NCBI GenBank assembly: GCA_002706095.1
Contig: PAJP01000023.1
Span: 372,001 to 436,000 of the forward strand
Length of the DNA: 64,000 bases
Source: Methylophaga sp.
GTDB lineage: Bacteria; Pseudomonadota; Gammaproteobacteria; Nitrosococcales; Methylophagaceae
Reading direction: 5' to 3'
Part shown: in pieces, positions 19,693 through 27,223 of the stretch
How the letters are laid out: each line of letters starts with the position of its first letter
How positions within the stretch are numbered: position 1 is the first letter of the stretch
Made by a program: the position numbers and the translations under genes
Notes under the pieces: model-generated
The model's input: only the letters and a program-made list of their open reading frames with translations
Databases searched by the model: none
What the model was told of the DNA's origin: nothing

Positions 19693-20576
19693 TGAAATCT
19701 TACCCGACGATTGAAGCGTTTATTGGCCGCACGCCGCTTGTCAGATTACAGCGTATTCCCGGCGAGTCGAGTAATACCATTCTGGTGAAACTGGAAGGTA
19801 ATAATCCAGCTGGCTCGGTTAAAGACCGACCTGTGGTGAGTATGATTCAGCAAGCGCAGTTACGCGGTGATATCACGCCTGGCGACACCTTGATCGAAGC
19901 GACCAGTGGTAATACGGGTATTGCTTTGGCGATGGTGACGGCGATATTAGGGTATCGAATGATTCTGATTATGCCGGAAAACAGTAGTGCTGAACGTCGT
20001 GCTTCGATGAAAGCGTATGGTGCCGAACTTGTTCTGACAGATGGTATGGAGTCCGCAAGGGATCTGGCCTTACAAATGCAGAAAGAGGGCAAAGGCAAGG
20101 TGCTAAATCAGTTTGGAAACTTTGATAATCCTCTGGCCCATTATGAATCTACGGGGCCTGAAATCTGGGCTGATACCGAAGGTGAAGTTACCCACTTCGT
20201 GAGTTCAATGGGCACGACTGGCACAATTATGGGTACATCTCGCTATTTAAAAGAACAAAACCCAGCGATTCAGGTGGTGGGTGTGCAGCCGGCAGAGGGC
20301 GCCAGTATTCCAGGTATTCGCCGTTGGCCGCAGGCGTATTTACCTGAGATTTTCGAGCCAGAGCGCATTGATATGACAATAGATGTCACACAAGATGAAG
20401 CAGAAACCATGATGCGACGACTGGCAGCTGAAGAAGGTATTTTTGCCGGAGTGTCATCGGGGGGTGCATTAGCAGCAGCTATGAAGATCTCTGAGCAGGT
20501 AGAAAATGCGGTGATTGTCAGTATCGTCTGTGACCGTGGCGATCGTTACATCTCAACAGGCGTTTTCTCTGCCTGA
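19692..20576 (+). CDS. cysM: Cysteine synthase B (O-acetylserine sulfhydrylase)
   Basis: 294 residues from ATG 19692. PLP-dependent enzyme forming cysteine from O-acetylserine and sulfide (or thiosulfate in CysM). The PLP lysine is in NPAGSVKDRPV, the phosphate loop in EATSGNTGIA and the C-terminal serine-type loop in SSGGA. Arg-rich substrate loop GIRRWP near residue 210 is the CysM rather than CysK pattern. The short length and lack of the CysK C-terminal extension also fit CysM. Confidence 0.92.
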   Translation: MKSYPTIEAFIGRTPLVRLQRIPGESSNTILVKLEGNNPAGSVKDRPVVSMIQQAQLRGDITPGDTLIEATSGNTGIALAMVTAILGYRMILIMPENSSAERRASMKAYGAELVLTDGMESARDLALQMQKEGKGKVLNQFGNFDNPLAHYESTGPEIWADTEGEVTHFVSSMGTTGTIMGTSRYLKEQNPAIQVVGVQPAEGASIPGIRRWPQAYLPEIFEPERIDMTIDVTQDEAETMMRRLAAEEGIFAGVSSGGALAAAMKISEQVENAVIVSIVCDRGDRYISTGVFSA

Positions 20577-20578
20577 TA

Positions 20579-22645
20579 ATGAGCTATCTGACGCCAAAGT
20601 CAGTTTTCTTATGGCTATGTTTATGGTCATTACCGGTATTCGCTATTAATACGATTCAAATTAGTAGTGAACATAGCTGGGCAGAAAAATTTGATGCGAA
20701 AGAACTGAAAACCTATGTTCAACTCACTTCCGGTGATCTGAAGCTATCAGGGACCGCTGCTCAAATCACCTTAGCTGAACCACTTAATCAATTACGCAAT
20801 GTGACATTTGAGTGTACAAAAGCAGCTTGGTTAACGGATGCCTTTCGTTGTCAGTCAGGTAGTTTACAGTTTTCTCATCCTGAGCTGGGGCAGCAACAAA
20901 TCCAATTTAGTCTCGATGTCAGTACCGAAGGTGAACAATATGATATCCAGCTAAAAAATCTGAGACTGGATGGCGGTACGGTAAGCCTTGATATTAGTCT
21001 TGATGAACAGCATTGGGACGCGAATATTGATGCTCAGAATATTCCCTTATCAGCACTACAGAAATGGCTACCTCAATTTTTGGATAAACAATACATTGAT
21101 GTGGTCAACAACTGGCAGCCTCAAGGTCAGATATCTGTTCAAGCACGTCTTGATGGAAACCTGCTGGGAGTATTGTCAGCCACCGCAAAGTGGCAATTAG
21201 CTGATTTGGGTTTTAGTAATACGACGGCAAGTCAGGTGGCGGAAAATGTCACAATGCAAGGTGATATCGTCTTACATAATACGGACAATACCTGGGATAT
21301 TGTTGCTGTATCTTCATTCACCGCAGGCCAGGTTTATAGTGATCCTATCTTTGTCGATTTATCTACTTCTGCCATGGAGTTAAGCATTGAAGGCAAGTAT
21401 GAATCAGGCTTAAATCACTGGACCTTAGCGGATATTAAGTTAACGCAACCAGAACAATTTACTTTAGAGGCCACTGCTGAAATAACAGATAATATGCCGA
21501 CTAAGGTTGAAGCGAATGTGACTGTAAAAACGCTATCACCGTTTTATTCCACATGGCTAAAGCCTTTTATGGTGGGCACTGCCGCAGCTGATTTACAATT
21601 GTCAGGTCAGGTTTCATCCTCAATAAGTTGGTCTGACAAGCAGCATCAGCTGAGTGCCACGTTGAATAACGTCAGTCTGGTGGATAGTGAGCAGCGTTAC
21701 AAGGCGGATAAGTTGAATGGTGAACTGGTTTGGACCAATAGTGATAAGCCTTTAAATGGTTATTTATCCTGGCAGCAAGCCAAACTTTATGCTGTCGATA
21801 TTGGTGCCGGCAGTCTGCATACGCAAACTGTGAAAAATGGCTTTAAGTTAGTAGAAGAAACGACGATTCCCGTATTGGATGGAGAGCTACAAATAAATCA
21901 GCTGAGTTTGCAGCAACAAGAAGATAAACAGATAACCTGGTCATTTGATGGCTTGTTGTTACCGATATCCATGGAGAGTTTAACGCAGACACTGGACTGG
22001 CCGACAATGCATGGTAAGTTATCGGGCGTTATTCCTCACGTGCGATACCAATCTCAGCAATTAACTATCGATGGGGCACTACAAGTTAAAGTCTTCGATG
22101 GTACGACAGTCATTCGCGACTTGCGTTTGACGGATCCTCTCGGCGTATTACCACAACTGTATGCCAATATTGATATCACAGAGTTAGATTTAGCACTGTT
22201 AACCAAAACGTTTGATGTGGGAAAAATTACAGGTCGTGTGTCCGGAGCTGTTCATAACTTACGATTGTCTGATTGGAAACCGGTCCAGTTTGATGCCACA
22301 TTAGAAACGTCTGAAGATAATCCGGGAAAACGTGTCATCAGTCAGCGTGCCGTAGATAATTTAACGCAGGTCGGCGGTGGTGCAACAGGTATGATATCCA
22401 GAAGTTTTTTACGTTTTTTTGATGACTTTTCTTATAAACGTTTAGGACTGTCCTGTTATTTACGAAATGATGTCTGTGAAATGGCTGGCATCGAAGATGC
22501 TGATCAGGGTTACTATATTGTGAAAGGTGGTGGTGGTTTACCACCATGGATTGATGTGATTGGTTATACACGAAGAGTGGACTGGGCAGATTTATTAGAG
22601 CGTATCAAAGCGGTACAAAATAGTTCTGGACCGATAATTGAGTAA
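20579..22645 (+). CDS. YdbH-like AsmA-superfamily protein
   Basis: 688 residues with an N-terminal signal/anchor (FLWLCLWSLPVFA). Most of the chain is repetitive beta structure with alternating polar and apolar residues, typical of AsmA-like bridge proteins; the conserved C-terminal part contains GGGATGMISRSFLRFFDDF and GYYIVKGGGGLPPWIDVIG. It is followed 9 bp later by a DUF1318 lipoprotein gene. In E. coli the order ydbH-ynbE-ydbL links an AsmA-like protein, a lipoprotein and a DUF1318 protein in phospholipid transport to the outer membrane. By analogy it probably spans the periplasm. It starts 2 bp after cysM. Confidence 0.65.
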   Translation: MSYLTPKSVFLWLCLWSLPVFAINTIQISSEHSWAEKFDAKELKTYVQLTSGDLKLSGTAAQITLAEPLNQLRNVTFECTKAAWLTDAFRCQSGSLQFSHPELGQQQIQFSLDVSTEGEQYDIQLKNLRLDGGTVSLDISLDEQHWDANIDAQNIPLSALQKWLPQFLDKQYIDVVNNWQPQGQISVQARLDGNLLGVLSATAKWQLADLGFSNTTASQVAENVTMQGDIVLHNTDNTWDIVAVSSFTAGQVYSDPIFVDLSTSAMELSIEGKYESGLNHWTLADIKLTQPEQFTLEATAEITDNMPTKVEANVTVKTLSPFYSTWLKPFMVGTAAADLQLSGQVSSSISWSDKQHQLSATLNNVSLVDSEQRYKADKLNGELVWTNSDKPLNGYLSWQQAKLYAVDIGAGSLHTQTVKNGFKLVEETTIPVLDGELQINQLSLQQQEDKQITWSFDGLLLPISMESLTQTLDWPTMHGKLSGVIPHVRYQSQQLTIDGALQVKVFDGTTVIRDLRLTDPLGVLPQLYANIDITELDLALLTKTFDVGKITGRVSGAVHNLRLSDWKPVQFDATLETSEDNPGKRVISQRAVDNLTQVGGGATGMISRSFLRFFDDFSYKRLGLSCYLRNDVCEMAGIEDADQGYYIVKGGGGLPPWIDVIGYTRRVDWADLLERIKAVQNSSGPIIE

Positions 22646-22654
22646 GGAGAGGTT

Positions 22655-23263
22655 ATGCAAATCATGAAATGGTTAACGGGGACGGTGTCGGGATTAATGT
22701 TGGTCTCGTGCGTGACTATAAATATCTACTTCCCAGCAGCGGCAGCTGAAAAAGCGGCAGATAGAATTATTGAAGATGTGTGGGGACCAGATACAAACCC
22801 CGCTGAAACGATTAAATCTGATGATCAGGATAAGCAGTCTTCAGTATCAGATGCCAAGTTGCCATTGGCAATGTCGGTGTTGAACTGGATGGTACCGAAG
22901 GCTGAAGCGGCAGGCGCGGATATTAATATCAATTCACCCGCTATCAATGCATTACAGTCGAATATGAAATCACGCCATGAAAGCCTGAAGCCTTTCTATA
23001 ATAGTGGCGCAATAGGTTTAACTGATGATGGTTTTATTACATTGCGTGATGCGAAGTCGGTACCGTTAAAAGACCGTAATCAGTTAAACAGTCTGATTGC
23101 CGCCGAAAATAATGATCGTAAAGCGCTCTATGCTGAAATCGCCAGAGCCAATGGTCATCCAGAATGGCAGAATGATATCCAGCAAACATTTGCACAACGT
23201 TGGATTAGTAATGCTGCTAATGGCTGGTGGTATCAACAAGGCGGCAGCTGGAAACAAAAATAA
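22655..23263 (+). CDS. DUF1318 (YdbL-like) lipoprotein
   Basis: 202 residues. The N-terminus is a lipoprotein signal with lipobox LVSC, Cys19, followed by VTINIYFPAAAAEKAADRII. The C-terminal half is a DUF1318/YdbL domain (LKPFYNSGAIGLTDDGFI; NDRKALYAEIARANG; ending GWWYQQGGSWKQK). E. coli has this as two proteins, the lipoprotein YnbE and the soluble YdbL; here one chain carries both features. It likely works with the upstream AsmA-like protein at the outer membrane. A strong terminator closes this unit. Confidence 0.75.
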   Translation: MQIMKWLTGTVSGLMLVSCVTINIYFPAAAAEKAADRIIEDVWGPDTNPAETIKSDDQDKQSSVSDAKLPLAMSVLNWMVPKAEAAGADININSPAINALQSNMKSRHESLKPFYNSGAIGLTDDGFITLRDAKSVPLKDRNQLNSLIAAENNDRKALYAEIARANGHPEWQNDIQQTFAQRWISNAANGWWYQQGGSWKQK

Positions 23264-23290
23264 TTACATCAGATTGATTATAATAACGAT

Positions 23291-23327
23291 ATCCAGTGGT
23301 GTGAAAACACCACTGGATTTTTATTTT
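23291..23327 (+). terminator. Rho-independent terminator after the DUF1318 gene
   Basis: A 12 bp perfect stem ATCCAGTGGTGT / ACACCACTGGAT with GAAA tetraloop (23291-23318), then a T-rich tail. Confidence 0.93.
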
Positions 23328-23346
23328 TCAGAGATAAGAGATAACA

Positions 23347-24681
23347 ATGGCAAGACGTAGCCGCAGACAAAGAATACCGCAAGAGCTTGTGACAGCAGAG
23401 ATTGAGTCATTATCACATGATGGCAGGGGAATTGCTCGCATCGAAGGCAAAACTGTTTTTGTAGATGGCGCATTAGCCGGAGAAAAAGTGAACTTTCAAT
23501 ATAGTCGGGTTCATAAAAAATATGATGAAGCGCGCACGGTAGAAGTCTTGTCTGCTGCTGATGATCGGGTAGAGGCAAAATGTCAGCATTTTAGTATTTG
23601 TGGCGGCTGTAGTTTGATGCATATGTCACCTGAAGCACAGTTGGCTCATAAACAGGCCACATTGGCTGAACACTTTACTCATTTTGGTAACTTAAGCCCT
23701 GAACAGTGGTTGGAACCTTTAACCGGTCCATTATGGGGATATCGTCGTAAAGCACGCCTCGGCGTTAAATACGTCGCTAAAAAAGAACAAGTTTTAGTGG
23801 GCTTTAGGGAAAAGTCATCGCCGTACATTGCCATGCTTGAACAATGTGAAGTGTTAGATCCACGTGTGGGTCATCGTTTAACGGATTTAGCTTCATTAAT
23901 TGGTGGATTGGAAGCCTATAACCGCATCGCTCAGATTGAAGTGGCAATGGATGATGAACATGTCGCATTGGTGTTTCGTAATCTGGATGAATTATCCGAG
24001 ACTGATAAAAATGCATTGATTAGCTTTGGACAAAACAATAATTTATGGATTTATCAGCAACCAGGTGGGCCGGATACCGTGTCTTTATTATGGCCTGAGT
24101 CTGCTCAGCTTAGTTACGCACCAGAGCCGGGGTTGAACTTACAGTTTGACCCGAGTGACTTTACGCAGGTGAATGCGGGTATTAACGAAAAAATGATTCA
24201 AAGGGCCATGACGCTGCTGGATGTTCAGGATGGAGATCGTATTCTTGATTTGTTCTGCGGGCTCGGCAACTTTACTTTGCCTTTAGCTAAACGGGTGACA
24301 GAGGTCGTTGGCGTTGAAGGTGATGCTGCACTGGTACAACACGCAAAAAATAATGCCGCACTTAATGCCTTATCTAATGCCGAGTTTGAGCAAGCGGATC
24401 TCACCCAAACAGAATTGAAAGATTATCCTTGGGCACAAAAAGGGTTTAATAAGATTTTACTGGATCCTCCCAGAAGTGGGGCATTTGAAGTGTTGCATCA
24501 ATTAGCTGCGTTAGGTGCTGAGCGATTGGTATATGTCTCATGTAATCCTGCAACGCTAGCACGTGATGCTGGCGAACTGGTGAACCAGCATGGCTACATT
24601 ATGGAATCGGCAGGCATTATGGATATGTTCCCACATACCACCCATGTCGAGTCTATTGCTGTATTTGTAAAAAAACGTTAA
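23347..24681 (+). CDS. rlmD: 23S rRNA (uracil-1939-C5)-methyltransferase RlmD
   Basis: 444 residues. An N-terminal TRAM domain (about 10-70) is followed by the 4Fe-4S cysteines (CQHFSICGGCSLMH with a further Cys near residue 165), and then a class I methyltransferase domain with LDLFCGLGNFTLPLA. The catalytic nucleophile is in YVSCNPATLARD and DPPRSGA is the other TrmA/RlmD family motif. The enzyme makes m5U1939 in 23S rRNA. The start follows an AGAGATAAC ribosome-site region. Own transcription unit. Confidence 0.95.
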   Translation: MARRSRRQRIPQELVTAEIESLSHDGRGIARIEGKTVFVDGALAGEKVNFQYSRVHKKYDEARTVEVLSAADDRVEAKCQHFSICGGCSLMHMSPEAQLAHKQATLAEHFTHFGNLSPEQWLEPLTGPLWGYRRKARLGVKYVAKKEQVLVGFREKSSPYIAMLEQCEVLDPRVGHRLTDLASLIGGLEAYNRIAQIEVAMDDEHVALVFRNLDELSETDKNALISFGQNNNLWIYQQPGGPDTVSLLWPESAQLSYAPEPGLNLQFDPSDFTQVNAGINEKMIQRAMTLLDVQDGDRILDLFCGLGNFTLPLAKRVTEVVGVEGDAALVQHAKNNAALNALSNAEFEQADLTQTELKDYPWAQKGFNKILLDPPRSGAFEVLHQLAALGAERLVYVSCNPATLARDAGELVNQHGYIMESAGIMDMFPHTTHVESIAVFVKKR

Positions 24682-24696
24682 AAAAGATTAAAAACT

Positions 24697-24715
24697 GTAC
24701 CAAAGTACAATTGTT
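24697..24715 (+). repeat. Direct repeat copy 1 (possible operator)
   Basis: GTACCAAAGTACAATTGTT occurs here and again at 24839-24857, 142 bp apart, without mismatch. The core GTACCAAAGTAC is nearly self-complementary, as expected of a dimeric regulator site. It lies in the 323 bp gap between rlmD and the PEP-CTERM gene. Confidence 0.6.
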
Positions 24716-24838
24716 CCGACATAGATATCCTCATATTATGCAATCGTCCGGAATAAGTTGAGTCGGACTTATTTATCCGTTAACAGTGAAGTTATCGGAC
24801 AAGTAGAGTCGTAATAAGCTGATTTATTTTACTTTTTA

Positions 24839-24857
24839 GTACCAAAGTACAATTGTT
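24839..24857 (+). repeat. Direct repeat copy 2 (possible operator)
   Basis: Second exact copy of the 19 bp repeat, about 55 bp upstream of the riboswitch-like element. Position suggests a transcription factor site for the PEP-CTERM gene. Confidence 0.6.
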
Positions 24858-24911
24858 TGGCACATTACAACTCACTAATATCTATCTTGCAGATAGTGAT
24901 TGCATAATAAA

Positions 24912-24986
24912 CAGATAAGCCAACCTTGGTGTGAGCCATGTGACGGAAAGCCACGGGTCTTTTTTTAAAGATGGCCGGGCTGCATA
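24912..24986 (+). ncRNA. Probable cyclic-di-GMP (GEMM-I) riboswitch
   Basis: The segment AAGCCAACC-stem-TGACGGAAAGCCACGGGTCT, then a U/A hairpin (TCTTT with AAAGA), then GGCCGGGCTGC, follows the layout of class I c-di-GMP riboswitches (GEMM), whose consensus includes GGCAAACC, GACGCAAAGCCACGGG and a terminal GGGCTGC-like pairing. AGCC and GGCT can pair. It ends 18 bp before the ATG of a PEP-CTERM protein; GEMM riboswitches are known before exported and PEP-CTERM genes. Differences from consensus (ACGGAAAG for ACGCAAAG, no GNRA tetraloop in the first stem) lower confidence. Confidence 0.6.
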
Positions 24987-25004
24987 GTAAACAAGGATAA
25001 TTCT

Positions 25005-25586
25005 ATGAAATTTTACAAATCGGCTATTTTAGTAGCTGCTATGTTGCTAGGTTTTTCAAGTGTTGCTTCAGCAACATTTTTCCATGGTCACCACCACCAT
25101 CATGGTGGTTGTGGGGACGATTCATCTTTATGTGATAACCCTGAAACATACTCAGAAACATTTACTGCCTCAGTATCGAACTATTATGAGTTTGGTTATA
25201 TGGATTTCGATGCTATCACTGACCCTGCAGATTTAGACATTACATCTGCCACACTAAAAATTTCGACAAATGCAAATGGTTGGTGGGATGATTTATATGC
25301 TTATACTGATAACTGGTATGGTACTGGTTTGAGCTACTTAGGTTCTCTGGATGGCGGTGTTGAAATGTTCAGCCTAAGCTCAGACTTATTTGACGAAATC
25401 CTTGCTGGCATCTCATTCAAGGCTTGGTTTTCAAAATGGAGCGAAGACGTTTTCTGGGCTGAGTTAACAGTGAATGGCGAATATTGCCCACCTGTTAGCG
25501 AAGTACCTGTTCCTGCTGCTGTATGGTTACTAGGTTCTGGTTTGATGGGTATGACAGCAATACGCAGACGTAAAAAAACTGCCTAA
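25005..25586 (+). CDS. PEP-CTERM sorting-domain secreted protein
   Basis: 193 residues. Signal peptide to about residue 23 (SSVASA), followed by a His-rich patch (FHGHHHHHGGCG). The C-terminus is a PEP-CTERM tripartite signal: VPVPAAVWLLGSGLMG, a hydrophobic segment and a basic end IRRRKKTA. Such proteins are exported and processed by an exosortase, usually in organisms making extracellular polysaccharide. The middle is acidic and aromatic (NGWWDDLYAYTDNWYG). The putative c-di-GMP riboswitch before it links expression to biofilm signalling. No exosortase gene is in this window. A terminator follows. Confidence 0.88.
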   Translation: MKFYKSAILVAAMLLGFSSVASATFFHGHHHHHGGCGDDSSLCDNPETYSETFTASVSNYYEFGYMDFDAITDPADLDITSATLKISTNANGWWDDLYAYTDNWYGTGLSYLGSLDGGVEMFSLSSDLFDEILAGISFKAWFSKWSEDVFWAELTVNGEYCPPVSEVPVPAAVWLLGSGLMGMTAIRRRKKTA

Positions 25587-25610
25587 GCTAAGACAGAATA
25601 CCGTATGATA

Positions 25611-25639
25611 AAAGCCGCGATTCCATCGCGGCTTTTTTT
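25611..25639 (+). terminator. Rho-independent terminator after the PEP-CTERM gene
   Basis: Stem AAAGCCGCGA / TCGCGGCTTT with loop TTCCA, then a T run. The T run ends at the base before the alkC ATG. Confidence 0.92.
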
Positions 25640-26749
25640 ATGGCTGAACAACTCAAAAATAAACTTCATATTCCTGCAGTGAAGGAAATCGGCTCTCTGA
25701 TTCATTCAGTGTGGCCTGATTTTGCTGTAACGGATTTTATTGAGACTGCATCTCTCAAACTAGATGAGCTGGAGCTCAAGGCGCGTGCAGATTATCTTGC
25801 GAAGAGTTTGCATGTTTATCTACCTCACGATTATGTTGATGCAATAAATATCTTATTAGAGGCGGCTGAGTCTCTTAGAGATGAACATTTTTCTGGGTGG
25901 GCACATTACCTAGCCTGGCCATTAATTGATTATGTTGCTTTATATGGTCTGGAGCATCGCAACGTTTCTTTTGCTGCACTCGAAAAACTCACTTCATTAT
26001 TTACAGCTGAGTTTGCTATTCGTTTTTTTCTGAAGGCTCACTTTGATGAAACCTATCAGCAAATGCTGTTATGGGCTGAACATGATGATGAACATGTACG
26101 AAGATTAGCTTCTGAAGGCATTCGCCCGCGTTTACCCTGGGCACCGCAACTCGCTGAACTACGTCATGATCCCGCTCTTATATGGCCGCTTCTTGAGAAG
26201 TTAAAAAGTGATTCGAGTCTATATGTGAGACGGTCTGTGGCTAATAACATCAATGATATGAGTAAAGATCATCCTCAAATGGTTATTGATGTCTGTTCTC
26301 AATGGCAAAAAAATGCTTCTGATAATACGAGTTGGGTGATTCGCCATGCGATGAGAAGTCTCGTTAAACAAGGTATAACAGATGTCTATCCGCTATTAGG
26401 TTTTAGTCACTCGGTTAATATTGAACAAGCACAGCTTCGCCTTTCTCAACCAGTATTACAGCTTGGAGACACGCTCGTGCTGGAATTGGGCATACTGAGC
26501 CATCAGATTCAATACCTTGTATTAGATTACAAAATTCGCTTTGTTGGTGCGGGTGGGAAAATAAGCAGAGAAAAAGTGTTTAAATGGAAAAATATTCACT
26601 TAAGTGAAGGACAATATCTTCAGCTCGAAAAACGACATAGCTTGAAGAAGATTTCGACAAGACAATATTACCCGGGCACACATGAGGTTGAGTGTTTATT
26701 AAATGGCCAGTGTGTTGCCCGGGCAAGTTTTGAGTTATTGATGCCTTAA
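25640..26749 (+). CDS. alkC: AlkC-type DNA alkylation repair glycosylase
   Basis: 369 residues. AlkC proteins are HEAT-like-repeat DNA glycosylases removing 3-methylated purines; many add a C-terminal Ig-like domain. The N-terminus MAEQLKNKLHIPAVKEI, ELKARADYLAKSL and HVRRLASEGIRPRLPWAP are family-typical; the Ig-like part is about residues 265-369. There is no ribosome-binding site: the ATG abuts the T tail of the preceding terminator, and no other in-frame start exists upstream before a stop at 25589. A TATGAT sequence at 25604-25609 could be a -10 giving a very short leader. Confidence 0.8.
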   Translation: MAEQLKNKLHIPAVKEIGSLIHSVWPDFAVTDFIETASLKLDELELKARADYLAKSLHVYLPHDYVDAINILLEAAESLRDEHFSGWAHYLAWPLIDYVALYGLEHRNVSFAALEKLTSLFTAEFAIRFFLKAHFDETYQQMLLWAEHDDEHVRRLASEGIRPRLPWAPQLAELRHDPALIWPLLEKLKSDSSLYVRRSVANNINDMSKDHPQMVIDVCSQWQKNASDNTSWVIRHAMRSLVKQGITDVYPLLGFSHSVNIEQAQLRLSQPVLQLGDTLVLELGILSHQIQYLVLDYKIRFVGAGGKISREKVFKWKNIHLSEGQYLQLEKRHSLKKISTRQYYPGTHEVECLLNGQCVARASFELLMP

Positions 26750-26754
26750 CTGGA

Positions 26755-26859
26755 TTAGGACATGAGTAGGCCGTAAGCAACAAGTGCTAACCAAGCAACA
26801 GACATCACGCAGATTAATGCGGCAAAGTTATCGTGAATGTAGTGTTCGATTTTTTCCAT
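26755..26859 (-). CDS. 34-residue membrane protein, copy 1 (FNR-linked)
   Basis: ATG at 26859 is preceded by GGGAG seven bases upstream. The 34-residue product starts MEKIEHYIHDNF, then a single transmembrane helix (about residues 13-33) ending AWLALVAYGLLMS. It resembles the second micro-ORF 180 bp away: both have an amphipathic charged N-terminus followed by an [A/L]xxAYGL helix end. An FNR-type site lies 78 bp upstream. Function unknown; small helices of this kind are often accessory subunits of respiratory or transport complexes. Not detected by length-limited ORF calling. Confidence 0.6.
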   Translation of the reverse strand: MEKIEHYIHDNFAALICVMSVAWLALVAYGLLMS

Positions 26860-26936
26860 AATAGTTCTCCCCTCTGAAAAGATTCTGCTGTCTAAACAGC
26901 GTGAGGTTATTATTTATCTACTGTGGATATCGGGCA

Positions 26937-26950
26937 TTGACCTAGATCAA
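26937..26950 (-). promoter_or_regulatory. FNR/ANR-type site
   Basis: TTGACCTAGATCAA matches the consensus TTGAT-N4-ATCAA in 9 of 10 defined positions. It lies upstream of the micro-ORF at 26859 at a distance suited to activation (site centre 84 bp before ATG). Suggests oxygen-responsive expression. Confidence 0.6.
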
Positions 26951-26990
26951 AAATCAATCACTTGCTGAATCGATGCTAATTTATAGGCAT

Positions 26991-27018
26991 AAAAAAAGCC
27001 AGTCTAAGACTGGCCTTT
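26991..27018 (-). terminator. Rho-independent terminator of the second micro-ORF
   Basis: Stem GCCAGTC / GACTGGC (26998-27004 with 27008-27014) flanked by A7 on the left and TTTT on the right. On the minus strand the A7 gives a seven-T tail just downstream of the gene ending at 27038. Confidence 0.85.
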
Positions 27019-27037
27019 TAATAATACGCTGATTGGC

Positions 27038-27145
27038 TTAGTTGTGATAAAGGCCGTAAGCAATGAGTAACAGCCAAAATGCAGTAAAGCCCAGAATAAT
27101 ATGTGGAAACTTTTCTATCAGCAATTTATCGATTTTTTTTAACAT
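27038..27145 (-). CDS. 35-residue membrane protein, copy 2
   Basis: ATG at 27145; 35 residues MLKKIDKLLIEKFPHII, then a transmembrane helix ending FWLLLIAYGLYHN. A weak GAG ribosome site lies about nine bases upstream. The charged amphipathic N-terminus followed by a helix ending in AYGL parallels the micro-ORF at 26755-26859, so the two look like distant paralogues. It lies 78 bp downstream of the SulP transporter stop, on the same strand, and has its own terminator. A TATAAC sequence about 40 bp upstream may be a -10. Function unknown. Confidence 0.55.
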   Translation of the reverse strand: MLKKIDKLLIEKFPHIILGFTAFWLLLIAYGLYHN

Positions 27146-27223
27146 GTTTTTTTCTCGTAGTTCAATAGGTTATACAATTTTAAACTTATTATTATGGCGC
27201 TAAAGATAGCAGTTATTTGGCTT

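Noticed and set aside
24857..24875. TTGGCAC as a possible sigma-54 -24 element before the PEP-CTERM gene
   Set aside because: No GC at the required 10-base spacing (CT instead).
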